A DNA stretch of 64,000 nt, taken from assembly GCA_004154925.1 (NCBI GenBank), contig QJNS01000043.1, forward strand, positions 310,001 to 374,000, in the 5' to 3' direction. The translations under genes and the position numbers were made by a program. Positions 1 to 15,047 of this stretch are shown here, piece by piece. Source of the DNA: Monosporascus cannonballus (taxonomy: Eukaryota; Ascomycota; Sordariomycetes; Xylariales). Under the pieces are notes generated by a model. It was not told where the DNA came from. It saw only the letters and a program-made list of their open reading frames with translations, and made no database searches. How positions within the stretch are numbered: the stretch's first letter is position 1; every line of letters starts with the position of its first letter.

Positions 1-218
1 CTTGCCAGCTGGCCGACCCTTGTGCATTTGCGTGGGGGCCCGAGCTTCAGAAGGCAGAACAGTGACGACGCGGAGCTGCCACCTGAAGCTCCGATGAACG
101 AACAACCTCTCGGCCTCGCCACCCCAACTACACATACACACATTTTCGACAACCGTACTGTCGCTCCTCGACAGTATCTGAGCGCTGCTTAATCAACAAC
201 CCCTCCCAACACGAGAAG

Positions 219-1314
219 ATGGATCACCGACCGCAGGCTTGGGGCCGTGTAAGAATGCTCCTTCGACCGCCTACATATATGTGGAGAGAGCTGGACAAGG
301 TAGCTAACCATATCTCTCTACTTGACAGCCCAGAGACGATGTCTACGGCGCCTACGATCGTTCGTACATGCAATCCAACGGACCGAACCAGCACACACAA
401 CAGCCCGTGGTCACGGGAACGTCGGTAATAGCGATCAAGTTCAAGGATGGCGTCGTCATGGCCGCTGACAACCTAGGTATGACTGCCACTTCACTGATCT
501 CGCTCCTCCTTCCTGCCGACCCTTCGTCTTCCTTAGTCTCCCCGTTCCTCCAAACCCCACCAGTTTTCTTCTATCTACTCTCGCTCGCCTCAACCCAACT
601 ATATGGCCCCCGCCCCCCCCACCCGGGGACGCATCACATAAGCAAAACCTGGCTAACCAGACCACCCCCCACCGCACAGCATCCTACGGCTCCCTGGCGC
701 GCTTCACGGACGTTAAGCGCATCCGCCAATTCGGCGAGAACTCGGTCGTGGGCTTCGGGGGCGACGTGTCCGACATGCAGTACCTGGACCGGCACCTGAC
801 GGAGCTGGCGATCGACGAGTCGTACACCTCGGGCGGCGGGGACGATGCCGAGGAGCACCGGCTGAGCGCGCGCAACCTGCACCGGTACCTGTCGAAGCTG
901 CTGTACCACCGGCGGTCCAAGTTCGACCCGCTGTGGAACCACCTGCTGGTGGCGGGCCTCGACGAGAGGCCCGACCGCAAGGGCCGCCCCTTCCTGGCCG
1001 CCGCCGACCTGCTCGGCACCACCTTCGAGTCCCCCTCGCTGGCCACGGGCTTCGGCTCCATGCTCGCCCAGCCCATCCTGCGGCGCCACGCGCCCGACGA
1101 CGAGACCGCCGCCCGCCTCACGCGCGACGAGGCCGTCGCCGTCGTCCGCGAGTGCATGAAGGTCCTCTTCTACCGCGACGCCCGCAGCCTCGACTCGTAC
1201 TCGCTTGCCGTCGTCACCGCCGACGGCGTCGAGATCAGCCACGGCGAGCGCCTCGAGCAGCAGAGCTGGGCCTTCGCCGACCGCATCAAGGGGTACGGCA
1301 CGCAGACGGTGTAG
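219..1314 (+). CDS. PRE4: 20S proteasome subunit beta-7 (PRE4/PSMB4 family)
   Basis: Three coding exons (219-248, 329-476, 680-1314) splice in phase to a 270-aa protein. The N-terminal beta fold carries VTGTSVIAIKFKDG and AADNLASYGSLARF, the latter created across the second intron. The later blocks RRSKFDPLWNHLL, SPSLATGFG and LFYRDARS are typical of the beta-7 (PSMB4) subunit. In the known complex this is a non-catalytic beta-ring subunit that locks the two half-proteasomes together. Length matches the family. The start is the first ATG in the 5' exon and gives the short propeptide before TGTS. The gene is convergent with GFA1 downstream. The identification is from conserved motifs; only the exact start is slightly uncertain. 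Confidence 0.93.
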
Positions 1315-2080
1315 AGTGGTGGCGGGATGGCAAGACGAGTCGCTGCTGTTCGGCGGCGGGGAACGAGTAACGCGGGCGGGGAACGAACGAACAACACAAA
1401 CGAATGAGGGATCGATCGGGCGGGCGATCCACGTAGTAGCGACGTGGGCCTGCTTCTGTGTGGACGCTCTTAACACGTACGGGTTTCTTGCTCGCTCCAG
1501 GCCTCCCTTCGAGGGGAGATACGTCGGAGGAGCGATACAAGCAAGGCATCTGTACTATTAGACTCGAGACAGACGGAAATCATTTCGGGAGAATACTCGA
1601 CGATAACGCTGAATGCCGATGGATTCGAGTGTCAAAGTATAATGAAATGTGCGTGCCGGATGACAGGATGGAGGTAGGAATATGCATTTTACGAACGCGA
1701 TGTAATCCTTCTGCCAAAAGATGCGGGTGGTGTCATATTTATTTAATATTGGTAAACGGTACCGGTCTCGTTATCTTCATATCGATTCACTATTCAACCC
1801 CTCACTATTCAACCTTCATTCATTTTGTCCTCGCAATGCAAGACAGACAAGATTCATATGACGACGCTGGACGATGAAAGCGTGTACGCATACATATTTA
1901 TCGATGAGATATCCCGAACCGGACCGCCACACGACCGAATTTATGTAACCCGCCCCTTTTCAGCCAACTCCAGGGAAAACCAAAGCTCGCTAAAAACCCA
2001 CTTGAGCAGCTGATCGATCGACACCGCCCCCTCACTACGCTACCCGTAAATACCTCCAAAGATTATGCGGGGACGAACAT
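1315..2080. other. Intergenic, convergent 3' ends
   Basis: This lies between the stop codons of PRE4 (+) and GFA1 (-) and so should contain both 3' UTRs. It is AT-richer than the flanking exons from about 1,640. I see no coding potential or RNA gene. Confidence 0.6.
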
Positions 2081-4621
<2,541 letters not shown>

Positions 4622-7600
4622 GTTTGCTGTCTTGCAACAAGTCAGATAGAGCAGCAAGTAGGAGGCGGGAAACGAAGGAACACTGTTGGCGGTCTCGCTT
4701 ATCGCGGCGTCTCTTTTCGCTCTCTCCTCGCTGCAAAAGAAAGAGGGGCAATGTGGGGGGTATCAAGAGTGAGGGGAAACGAGAGTTGACGCGAGGAGGA
4801 ATGAATACTGGGACTTCCTTTACGGGAGAGGATGAAAGAGAATTGGGAAAGAAAGGGATTTTCTCAGGAAAAAGATGTGGAAGGGTCAACTCTTGGGCTT
4901 ATATGTGTTGTTGTATGGTGTGTATTGGAGGCATGTCTGGAGTATTTCAATACGTACATTCCGTAGGCGTCGTATCTAGTTCTTGGGTCGCCAGAGCTGA
5001 GATCTGGATGGCGGGGCTACCAAGAACAATCCCTGCCTCGTCTGCTGCCCTAAAACACAACTACCATTACATGCACATGTCTATCTACACACATTGTATG
5101 TACATACTTACACGAGATACGTACTTCATACCCTGTACTGGGCAAATAGCCAGCAACAGCAATGAGGGCCATATATGTGCATACCTAGGTAGGCAGATAG
5201 AAAGTTGACGGAAATCTGAAGCAATGAATGAATAGATGGATGCAGTCTTTGTTGCTGATCACGGCATGTTTTTCTTCCCATTTTCCTTGAAGCTGGTTTG
5301 GAATAGGTCCGCAAAAGGGGGCAATGATACCCAGTCAATCCTTTCATTCGAGATCTCTACATATCATGTAGTATTCTTCCTATCCGTCGACAAAGCTAGC
5401 AGCTCTAGCGAGTACCTAAAAGGACTACCTTATCTACCTAATGGATACATATGCAGAGGTGTGCATGGGTGTGTGAGTATGAAGGTTGCAGCCGTCGTTT
5501 ATTAAACCCATAAGGTTGGAGCCGTGCAACTTTCTTTGCTGTAATAAAACCCGATATTCATCCCAACAGTATATCGAAAACAACCGATGTGTCTTGCCGG
5601 GCGACGTCTGCACCAAAGTTTCAGATCTGGACTTCCAGTTGGCCTTTTGCTTTGAAGATGGTTACAATTCTGACACCGCCAATTCGACATTCAAATCGCT
5701 CCCAGCATCCCAGTCCTGCACGTCATATGAGGTATGAGATACCTACTTACGATCTCCATCTCAAAGCATCCGATAACCGATATCGATGCTTTTCTTCCTC
5801 GTTCTTTTGTTGAGCATGAGATGTGGGCTACCTTACCTTACCTCCTATAAACCCCCACCACATACCGTCTGTATGTATGAATGACCTCGCTATCTTCTCG
5901 TGCAACTTTGGGTAGGTAATTCCCGGACCTCAACGCGGATAAAACTGCCACACGCGAGACAACTGTGGCCAATTGGGGGACCCTCCCCTGGCGTGGTTCG
6001 TGTTCGTCGAAAACCCACTCGTAACCTACACGTTATGCCAAGGGCTTGGTTTACCCCTAGCAAGTCTAGCCCCCTTTATTGGTGGCTGTACCTGGGACTA
6101 AGCAACGCTTGCGAGTCGTAACGCATCGGGACATCTTGGGGATCTTGGAGAGGGTCAAGGTGATGGACAAGATAATTGATAGTGTCCAGACCTGTAACGC
6201 ACCATTGACACTAGCAATTATTCTGTCCACAACCCTGACGGTTGCACGGCAGAGACAGCGCATTACGCCTGGCGTTCGATGGACAGGACGGACGGAGGGC
6301 AGCCTCGAGCTCCGAATCCCGGATGTGCTAGGGTGATCATCCTGCAGCTGTGTTTCCAACTCGAGAACGCTTGCCGCTTATTAGATAATGATCCCGAGAT
6401 CGTCGGCACTCCTAAGGCGAGGCTACGTCCAAACACGACCTCTGACGACAATCCCTTTACTAATCGGTGCTCGAAATAGGGGTTGCCGTGTCGGGTCTCT
6501 TACTTCGAACGCTGTAGTCTGTGGTTGAACGTTCTCGTATCACGGCATTCCCGGGGGCCACAATTATAGTAGCTAGTCGATTAGTAGTTTGGCGTCTGCA
6601 GTAAAACGGCAAGAGTATCCAGAAAATGACGACCGCTGTCCGTCCTTCATCAGGCTGAATTCGTTAACCGGCCAACTACCTACTACTACGCCTTGCTATG
6701 CAGCCAACTCTCGAAGCTCAAGCAAACGTGTCTATTGAGGTCAGCACTAACAGTAACTAGCATTGTCATCCTCTTCTCATCCTACATCCGTTTGAACTTA
6801 TTGCCCCTGAGCCCACGTCCAAGGCCCTATCTTCATCCTCGCCGCTCTTGATTTATGCGTTTAAAACCTAATGAAATGGGAAGGAAAAAGGATGCATTGC
6901 GCCACAATTAATATGCCACACGCGGGTAACTGCACGGGAATACTTCAGCTTCGCCATTGGGCGACGGCGCTACACACGCTGCCTGGCAGCTATTCTTAAG
7001 ATGGCACTGCCGTACGAAGTATTACCTATCCCCGACTAGAATCGAAAAGGGAGGCATGTATCCAGCACCCAGAGGGTAGTGGGAGCAACCGCTCGACAGA
7101 AACAAACTGGGACCTGGGATGGCCAGCTGTTTTGTTTGGGAGGACCCTAGAAACTTAAAATACAATTCGACCCGGGCCCCAAACTTCTTCTCTTGGATGC
7201 GGGCCATCGCAGCGCATCGCACCGCCCCGGACGCGCCCCCCCCCCCCGCTAGCTCTGGATGTCAGATGAAAGCCGGCCAGCCAAGGGGTTTGTTGCTGGT
7301 TGTCGCAAGCAGTAAGTATGTCAACGGCCAAGCTTCCTCAACGCCGAGTCGGCACGCCCAAGATGACAACACTCTTCTTTCCCCTGATACTTCCTTCCGC
7401 GCAGTCTCTCAAGCGAAGGGGGGAAAGCGAGCCGGATGAGAATCATGTACAGTACACATCGCAGCCGGTCGACCGTGCCGCAAATCTTGGCAGTCGCGAC
7501 AGCAACCGCGCCGTCCAAACGAGAAAGAATGGATTCTTCGCCTGGATTCGCCTATGCATTCCTACCTAACTAGAACCCTTAGAGATGCGTAGCAGCTTAT

Positions 7601-8205
7601 CCGCTCAGCCCTACCCGGAATACCATCTATGGCATCTGTTAGCGGCCGACGTCCGCCTTCCACCGGCGAAGCTACCGTAATAGCCACCAATTAACGGTGA
7701 GACGAGGAAGGACAAGGCCGGGGTACGTAGACGTGCTCGGCCCCGGCAGCTGACTCTAGTCTCCCTAGGTAGGTAGGTATTGTGGCGTATGGGGCTATGT
7801 GCAACAGACTTACCTGTGGGCTACGTTCTTATGTGTATAATGCACGCGCTGTGGTAACTCAACTGGCTTCAGACATCGGACCTTGCCAGCGGCTTATCGG
7901 GAAACGGGCCCGCCACTTTCTTCTTTCGTGGTGGAGACGCGGCCGAGCGGTGCTCCCTAAGTTACTTAGTTTAGAGTTTCCGGTATAGATTCACATTCAA
8001 GAGATCATGTTGAATCCTTCCCTGACGTTGATGCTCGAGGGCCTGAATAAATTTATGTGTTAGGCTACACCCAGGACCTGGCAGCCGCAGAGCAACAGCC
8101 TTCCCTGACTCATGCCTCGTGATCTGTTTGTTCGTAGCGCGCTGCAAAGCTTTCGTATGAAGGCCCTCGCTCCTCACACTGTACGCTTTTGATAACCTAA
8201 GCTGC
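4622..8205. other. Long gene-free region between GFA1 and RPT4
   Basis: This 3.6-kb stretch lies upstream of GFA1 (minus strand) and beyond the 3' end of RPT4. Short open frames exist but none shows a family motif or credible splicing. It contains copies of a TAGGTA/TACCTA motif (about 5183-5193 and 7764-7780), a run of 12 C at 7236-7247, and CT-rich stretches. It could hold the GFA1 promoter and an untranslated transcript. No gene can be supported. Confidence 0.5.
7764..7780. repeat. TAGGTA tandem motif
   Basis: CCTAGGTAGGTAGGTAT is a short tandem of a tetranucleotide (AGGT) that recurs in many intergenic stretches of this window, and not, as far as I saw, in its exons. Function is unknown. 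Confidence 0.5.
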
Positions 8206-9568
8206 TTACAGCTTCTGATACTCCAGCTTGCCTTCCAGCTTCTTCGCCTCGGCGAGCTTCCGCACCGCCTTGTTGAAGTCGTCTTGATTGACGGCATCCC
8301 GATAGGCCTTGATAGCAAATAGTCCACTGCGTAAGACGTCAGTATCTCCGTTCTCGAAATGGGATCGGCGCGGTGGTACTTACGCTTCCGTAACCACGTT
8401 GCGTAAGTCTGCGCCGTTCAACCCATCGCTCATCTTTACCACACTCTCAAAGTCGATATCTCCCTCCGTAACCACGCTCGCAGCGTGTATCTTCAGAATC
8501 TCGAGTCGGCCCACCTCGTTCGGCAGGGGGATCTCGATCTTTCGGTCGAGACGTCCGGCGCGCAGCAGGGCCGGATCGAGGGTATCCGGCCGGTTGGTGG
8601 CCATGATGATCTTGGTCTTGCCGAGGTAGTCGAAGCCGTCTAGTTGGTTGAGCAACTCCATAAGCGTCCGCTGGATTTCTCGGTCTGCACTAGTTCCCTC
8701 CGAGAAGCGACGTCCACCGATGGCGTCGATCTCGTCCATGAAGATGATGCAGGGTTCGTGCTCCTTGGCGTATCCGAACATCTCGCGTATAAGTCGAGCG
8801 GATTCGCCTATGTACTTGTCGACGATGGCAGAAGAGACCACTGTAGAATAGGAAGCGGTTAGATTCTTACGCGTCCGTGCTTTGCGCGACTCGGTTCGCT
8901 ACTTTACCTTTCAAGAAGTTCGTCTCCAGACTGCTTGCGACAGCTCTGGCTAGGAGTGTCTTCCCCGTTCCAGGGGGTCCGTACAGAAGCACTCCCTTCG
9001 GCGGCTTAATGCCCACTCTCAAGAACAACTCGGGGTTCTTTAACGGTAACTCGATAACTTCCCGCAGCTCACGGATCTGGTCGTTCAGACCACCGATACC
9101 TGCGAAACTGACTTGACCGGGGTCCTCTAGTGACATGTTGTAGACGAGCGGGTCGACTTCCCGCGGCAGCATTCGCATGATGGTAAGTGTCGTCATATCC
9201 AGCGCCACACGGGTTCCTTGCTTCAACTTCGCTTTGTCGACTTTCGATCTGCAACCGACCACGTATCGCGGTCCCGAGGACGCCTTCACGATGACTATGG
9301 TGGCCTGTTATCAGTATGTCACGTGGAATATCGATCGAAGTTGCGACAGCGACGTACATCTCTCTTCATCTAGCTGCTTCAGAACCTCACCAATTATCTG
9401 GCCAACGCTCTGCAGCGCCTTGATGTTCTCTTCGGTCTGGTCATACTCCTTCTGTAGCCCCTTGATATCTAAGCGCAATGCCTTCAGCTTCGCTTCCCAT
9501 TCCCGCGACTCGATAAGCTTGGCCCGAAGGGCTTGCAGGGCGTGCTCGCGTTCTTGGTCGGATGCCAT
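8206..9568 (-). CDS. RPT4: 26S proteasome regulatory ATPase Rpt4 (PSMC6)
   Basis: This is an AAA+ ATPase of the 19S base that unfolds ubiquitinated substrates into the 20S core. Four exons (9568-9358, 9294-8908, 8840-8384, 8326-8206) splice in phase to 391 aa, the usual Rpt4 length. The N-terminal coiled coil (about residues 10-65) is followed by the OB region ([15 protein letters not shown], restored by the first splice). Walker A GPPGTGKT lies near residue 172 and Walker [13 protein letters not shown] follows. The SRH contains [20 protein letters not shown]. The C-terminus [12 protein letters not shown] matches Rpt4 rather than the other five Rpt paralogues. The start ATG is at 9568. Subunit assignment rests on the N-terminal and C-terminal sequence. 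Confidence 0.94.
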
Positions 9569-10610
9569 GGCTTCTGAATGGCGAACTCAGGGCCCTGTCT
9601 AAAAAGGGAAGGGATCGTGTCGAATTTTAAAGTGTTGAATAGATTCCGAATATCTGGGATGCGAAGTAGTGAACCTAATCGCGAGCCAGCCTGTGTGGAT
9701 GATCGTCTCTAAAATTTGAGGTGCCGGTGCTTGTTTGTACCGAGTTGTTGATTAATGGTAATATGGATGGGATGTACTTGGTTAGCCTGCGATCATCAGG
9801 CTGGAAGAGCTGATGAAGCTCCCGCTTGCCTGCGGGCGCAACCTTGCGTCAATCGCCTCGCAGCCAAGTCACCCGCAGTTTAACCATTTAGCGCGAATGC
9901 CTTAATGCAGGTACTTCGTACCTCCTCTTGTAGTTGCGAACCGAGCTGTGATCACCTAAGCTACCTTCCTAAGTATGTATGTAGGTATACCCGCACTTGA
10001 TTCTTCGGTAACAACCTCCTTTATCTACAGGCAGGAGCTTCAAACCTAACCGAAGGTATCCAGATCCCTCGAAATATAGAGCGTCAAGTGGTAATAGTAT
10101 ACTTTTATATGTCCTTCTGTTTTTGGTGTAGTTATCAGGATCCCTAGCTCTATACGCTTCCTACATGCAAAGCATTTGCCTGGGAGTTAACACGCTACCT
10201 GCGTAGGCAACCTGCTCGAAGTGCATGTCCATTCTCATGTGGTTTCGGGATAAGTTAACATATCCGAAAGGGGCTGTGTGGACTACCTGCTGCCGGTCCG
10301 GAAAGCTTCCCAAAGTAAAGGCCAACCCAAAATCCAGATTCCACCGGCCACTCAACGCCAAGAACTTGACAGAGATAGAGAAATTAAAATTACTTGAAAC
10401 TTTATACAAGAAGAGCGGAATGCATAGAACATCATGCTTTACTATGCTGCGGGTATATGGTGTAAATGCGTGAAGTCGTACTCGCCAGATCCCCTCTTGT
10501 CTCCGGGCGGCTATGGGTAGACCTGACAATGCGTATCTGCATATGGACAACTGCCTCATACAGTCGAACTTGGGCATCCTTCTTGGCTATATGTAAAGCC
10601 ACAGACACCG
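9569..10610. other. Intergenic, RPT4 promoter and downstream 3' region
   Basis: This lies between the RPT4 start and the stop of the next minus-strand gene. It contains another TAGGTA-like stretch around 9961-9990. I looked for a yeast-type PACE element (GGTGGCAAA) and did not see one. No coding potential is apparent. Confidence 0.5.
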
Positions 10611-12212
10611 TCATTGTGGTGAGGGTGCTTGTTCTTCCATCCAGCCAGCCGTGATCTCCTCGCGCACCCTTTGGCACCATTTCCAGATCGCCTCCTCGAA
10701 ATCGATCCACACCTGACGGTTGTTATTATAGACGATGCCTAAGGCGTCTATCTTGAGCATGATCTCCCACCGCAGCTCCGCCGCCTTAGCCCAGTATCGT
10801 AGGTTGTCTGCGCACCTATACGGCTTCTGCGTGTCTGTGTGGTGGGTGGGAATTGCCCCGAATCGCCCTCGGGACTTTCGGACAGCGGCATTGTGGAACT
10901 TGACCAAACGCAACCCGTTCTGTAGGCTCTCGAGAAAAGGCGTGGGCAGTTCAGTGGCTTCTTCGATTGGCGTCCACCGAGGCAGTGGCTCCTCCCCGGT
11001 GCTGAGCGAGTCGAGAAAGGCGAGCTCGCGCTCGATTTCCCTCCCGCTCCAATCGCCACCTAACCACGCCCAAGACGCTCTTTCCTTACGCTCGGCATCC
11101 TCGATCTCCTGCTCTTTCCTCAGCATTTCTCGTATGCTCTCGATCCAAGATGACATGGTCTTGTGTTCCCCGTCGCGCGTGCCGCCGTCGAAGTTTCTAG
11201 TCGCCATCTGCTTCAGCACCTCCATGACGGAAAGCAGCTCGGATCGGATCTCCTTCTCGGACTTGATGGAATCCAAGCGGTCCGGATATTCGTGCGATGT
11301 ATAGTATACCTTGGCGGCACGAATGGCTAACGTCATGACATCAAGAATCTGCATTCCCTGAACCTGATACAGGCCTTGGACTGGCTTAGAAGACTGTGGG
11401 ACAGGCAGGGTCTTTACGTCATCGATAAACTTCGGGGGCGGTTCAAGCAGAGTCTTAGCTGCAGCATCCAAAGCCTGGGTGAGATCGCTTTTCAGCTCCT
11501 CTATTGTGGGCGGTTTTGGGATGTGCTGTACTCGATGGATATACGTGCTGGTAGTCGGCGGCAAGACATCCGGGTCTTCTTCCAAGTCGTCTGAATAGTA
11601 ACCCTCCTGATCATCGGCGGGCGATTCAACCAGCGGCCATGTCCCGAACCCTTGGGCACCCAAATCAGGGCTAGAGCTCATCGAGGCGTACGAGGAGTCG
11701 ACATCCGAGCTGGTGGCCTTCGGATTAAGGTAGGCCGAGGGGTCTAGTTGTGACATATCCAGGGTGGCCTTCGGGTTTCTCTTCCTCGCCAGCTGGCCTC
11801 CCTTGCCGTCTAATAATCCGGTCCTGGCGAAGTAATACTGAAGGTGCGATATACTCCCTAAGCTCAGCACGCTCTCTCGACGTTTCGCACTCTCCGCGAA
11901 GTCGGTCGTTTGAGGCCTCATGTACCCTCGCCGTTTTGGCCTGCTAAAGCTTGCGCTCGAATATCGATTGGACGTCACGCTCATATCTGTTGATCCCCTT
12001 GATTGGTAGCTAGCCGACGAGTGTCGAGATGGTGTTTCGCTAGTGAGGGAGTCCCGATAAGATCCATCTGTACTCGAGCCGTAGGAAAGGGAGGAACCAA
12101 CTGATGAATAACGAGGTAGGCCGGGTTTGGCGCCGACGGCCGGGCCTGGCGTAGTTTCGGGTGATGGAGACTCCCGACTGAACGTCGGCGGCTCGTCATG
12201 GGCTACCGTCAT
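10611..12212 (-). CDS. Uncharacterised Ser-rich fungal protein
   Basis: A single-exon frame of 533 aa starts at the ATG at 12212 (MTVAHDEPPTFSRESPSPE). The frame runs further upstream, but only from a non-ATG codon. The first 250 residues are Ser/Thr/Pro-rich and look disordered (RYSSVGSSLSYGSSTDGSY; SSASFSRPKRRGYMRPQT). The C-terminal half looks folded and helical, with many Trp residues (ASWAWLGGDWSGREIERELAFL; RWTPIEEATELPTPFLESL; NNRQVWIDFEEAIWKWCQRV). I do not recognise the family and see no transmembrane segment or catalytic motif. The folded, Trp-rich C-terminus argues that it is real and probably conserved in filamentous ascomycetes. An adaptor role is possible but unsupported. Confidence 0.75.
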   Translation of the reverse strand: MTVAHDEPPTFSRESPSPETTPGPAVGAKPGLPRYSSVGSSLSYGSSTDGSYRDSLTSETPSRHSSASYQSRGSTDMSVTSNRYSSASFSRPKRRGYMRPQTTDFAESAKRRESVLSLGSISHLQYYFARTGLLDGKGGQLARKRNPKATLDMSQLDPSAYLNPKATSSDVDSSYASMSSSPDLGAQGFGTWPLVESPADDQEGYYSDDLEEDPDVLPPTTSTYIHRVQHIPKPPTIEELKSDLTQALDAAAKTLLEPPPKFIDDVKTLPVPQSSKPVQGLYQVQGMQILDVMTLAIRAAKVYYTSHEYPDRLDSIKSEKEIRSELLSVMEVLKQMATRNFDGGTRDGEHKTMSSWIESIREMLRKEQEIEDAERKERASWAWLGGDWSGREIERELAFLDSLSTGEEPLPRWTPIEEATELPTPFLESLQNGLRLVKFHNAAVRKSRGRFGAIPTHHTDTQKPYRCADNLRYWAKAAELRWEIMLKIDALGIVYNNNRQVWIDFEEAIWKWCQRVREEITAGWMEEQAPSPQ

Positions 12213-15047
12213 GGTTTCGAGATGGTCAAAGGTGCAAGCGGAATTTCGAATTGCGTTGTCTACAGCGTCGTAGCTCGGCAAACACGATCGTCAGGTGCTA
12301 GAGTAGAGAGTGTGCGACGAGGAGTTGATCAAAGTAAGGCGCTCGGGGGGGGAGGCAGAAGTATGTATACTCGGAATATACAGTGACGAGAACAGGAACG
12401 GCGGTGGAATACGATGCTGTTGGAGACAAGATCGACGAAGACTGTTCGACAGCTCGGAAGCAGGCGAGGCGAGTGAATGGGTAAGGCGGAACAGGTGACC
12501 AGATCAGCAGCTATTGCCAACTTGTGGTCAAAGCAAGGCATATATGCAAGAGGCATAAATTCACAATCAAATAATATTATTACCTGGGTATGGGGGAAGT
12601 CATTTTAGGGGTCGTGACAGGCCAGGGATCTCGCGAAGTGTGGTGGAGACGCGTATGGAGCTTGATCGAACGAGGTACCTACGTGTAGACGTTGGTGCCC
12701 ACTCTACGTAACTCGGTACCGTCGTGCCACGACGTGTTAGTGCCCTTCCTTCGCAATAGGAGGAACGAGTCAAATAAACCAGTTGACGGAAGTTAAGGAA
12801 TCGTCAGAGGACTTAAGCGGGTGTATGGTTGACCCCACGGGCACGTGATGGTGTGTCCAGCGGTGCCCTACCTACATAGTGCTTGTAATTCGTCTATGGG
12901 GAAAGGCTTGGAGTGACCTGGAGACTGGGTAATTTCTGGAAAGATCACTGATTGTTTATTCCGTTTTGCTATCGGGATCAGGTTAACTGGGATCAATGCT
13001 TACTACTTAGGTATGAAGCTGACTGTCCCGGCAACGGGATTTGATGGCATTCTGCTTCCGAGGGAGCTACAACAGCCAACTTAGGTATAGTACCTCGAAC
13101 ATACATTTGTACCTACCTACCTATCCAGGTACCGACATCTTGGGTACAAGAATAGCCACTTTCTAGGCTCGCATCAAGGACCAGATACTCCATAACTCCC
13201 CTAATAATGGTGCACATTGTGCAAGTTACAGTATGCACATAACTTTCGGAGCCCTCTACAAGGTACATGAACTTACATGAGCCACTGATCATGTACCTCT
13301 CTGCCTACCTACCTTCATATAGTATAGTACTTGGTTGATGGCTGCTGTCCACAGCTTCATAGGTGCTTTTTATCCAGAGATGGGTGGTACTGGAAGGGGA
13401 TATCGGAAAAGGTCGCAGAATCTGGAACTCTCTTCTCAGCAGGTGGGGGCCATGGAATAACATCTTCATATCTCTACTGGAGGTAGGCGACATAAAATAA
13501 GCAGGCAGTCCGATTCTACCTTATGAATCGCGATCCAAGCTTCGAGAACTTCCACTTTAATTTAAATTAATACGACCTAGTACTATATACCTGACTACCC
13601 CACAAGTGTGGCTGCTAGCACGGATGTCCTTCTCCATATTGTTCATATCAATCTGTCCATATGGGCTCGTGCAAGAGAAGCACAAACATCGCCCTCACAG
13701 CCAAATTGTTTCATCAGCTAGTTGTTTCATAAACCGGATGATACAGTAGACTAACCAGGCGCTACTTCATCCCAAGTACAATTGCGGCAACGCAGGTCCC
13801 ATGCACGATCCCAATAGTGCCGTAGGACTCCAACGTCCAACCTTGGATGTTGGATGTTAGGTCTTGTTCCAGCTTATTACATCACATCCCGAGTCAGTGA
13901 TTTCAATCTTTCCACTTTTCGAGCACTACGTCCGTGATGAATGCAAGACAAAGCGTCGATGGGGAACGACTGGATTATTAGGGTAGGAGTGACAAAGATA
14001 GGTACCAGTGTAGATGGGAATGGGCAACCTAGGCGGATGTGATAATGTGACTGTTTGTTTGATGATGCTGGCAAGCAACCAATCGAGAATAACTTAATTC
14101 GCCTTTATGTCGAACTAATGGTAGGAAGATCTAGGTAATTACCTCGCCCTGCCTTTAATTGGCAAGCCGAACCCTACCGGGAAAGAACAATCTCTTGACG
14201 CTCGCCCTTTTCTTTTTTCTCTGTTTCAATCCTGTGCCCGAACAGTGAGGATTGTTTGTTCAATTTGGTTATACATACCTAAAACTTGTGACGCGATATC
14301 TTGTCCGGACCATACCAACCAAACGTTCCTAGGTCGTCAAGACTACTCACTACCAATTACTTTCCTGCCTATAACGTTAGGTATTGTTTCTTTTTGCCCA
14401 AACCTTTTCGCCAGCCTCTGTTACACACCAATCTGATTCCATCTGCCTTCGAAGACTTGGAACCCGATTCGACAGCGCTCTCGTGCGGGCCCAATTGGCA
14501 TAGAGGAAATCACCCTGCTGCGTGCTCAAGGGAGATAGAAGTGGCTACCAAGGCCCTAGCTCTACCTCTTTAAGAATCGCAGATATCAAAACCAGCCTTT
14601 TTACTCGCTGCCCTATCGTATCGCAGCTGCACAGGCGGGCTTTGCGTATGCACAACTCCTGTTACAGCCAATAGAAAACCTCCTCACTCTGGCTGGTGAG
14701 CCTGTCGGAAGCCCTGAAATTGGCCCATTCCAGAAACACCCGTCAACGCGAGCCACGTCAGGTCAAGGGGAACTTCGCTTCAGAGAAAACAGTGCTGTTG
14801 CGGACTTACACGCAGGAGGCTTATGTGATTGATACGGCACGGGATACAACAGCCAGCCAGCCAGCCCGGTCCTGCTTGACCCGTCTGGACTCGCCCTTGA
14901 ACTTGAAGGACTCTAGAAGCCCAAGTGCCGTTGAACTAGGACCAGGCTGTAAATGATAAAAAAGTTCCGAATGGGTCCATGATTTGCGTCGCCTGGCACA
15001 TACATATTCCACCAGTACTTAAGGGCAAAACCAAGAAAAGCGTGTAA
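12213..15047. other. Divergent intergenic region before KAR9
   Basis: This 2.8-kb stretch sits between the starts of two divergent genes, so it should hold both promoters. The CT-rich patch near 14200-14230 is a plausible KAR9 transcription-start region, which would imply a leader of several hundred nt. TACCTA tracts occur at about 12868-12876, 13110-13123 and 13303-13315. No coding sequence is supported. Confidence 0.5.
13110..13123. repeat. TACCTA tandem motif
   Basis: TACCTACCTACCTA is the clearest tandem copy of the motif shared by several intergenic stretches, in reverse orientation to the copy at 7764. Confidence 0.5.

Noticed and set aside
9569..9800. PACE (Rpn4) elements upstream of the proteasome genes
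   Set aside because: No GGTGGCAAA or its complement was seen upstream of RPT4 or PRE4. The near match at 55793 lies upstream of SDH2 and is imperfect.
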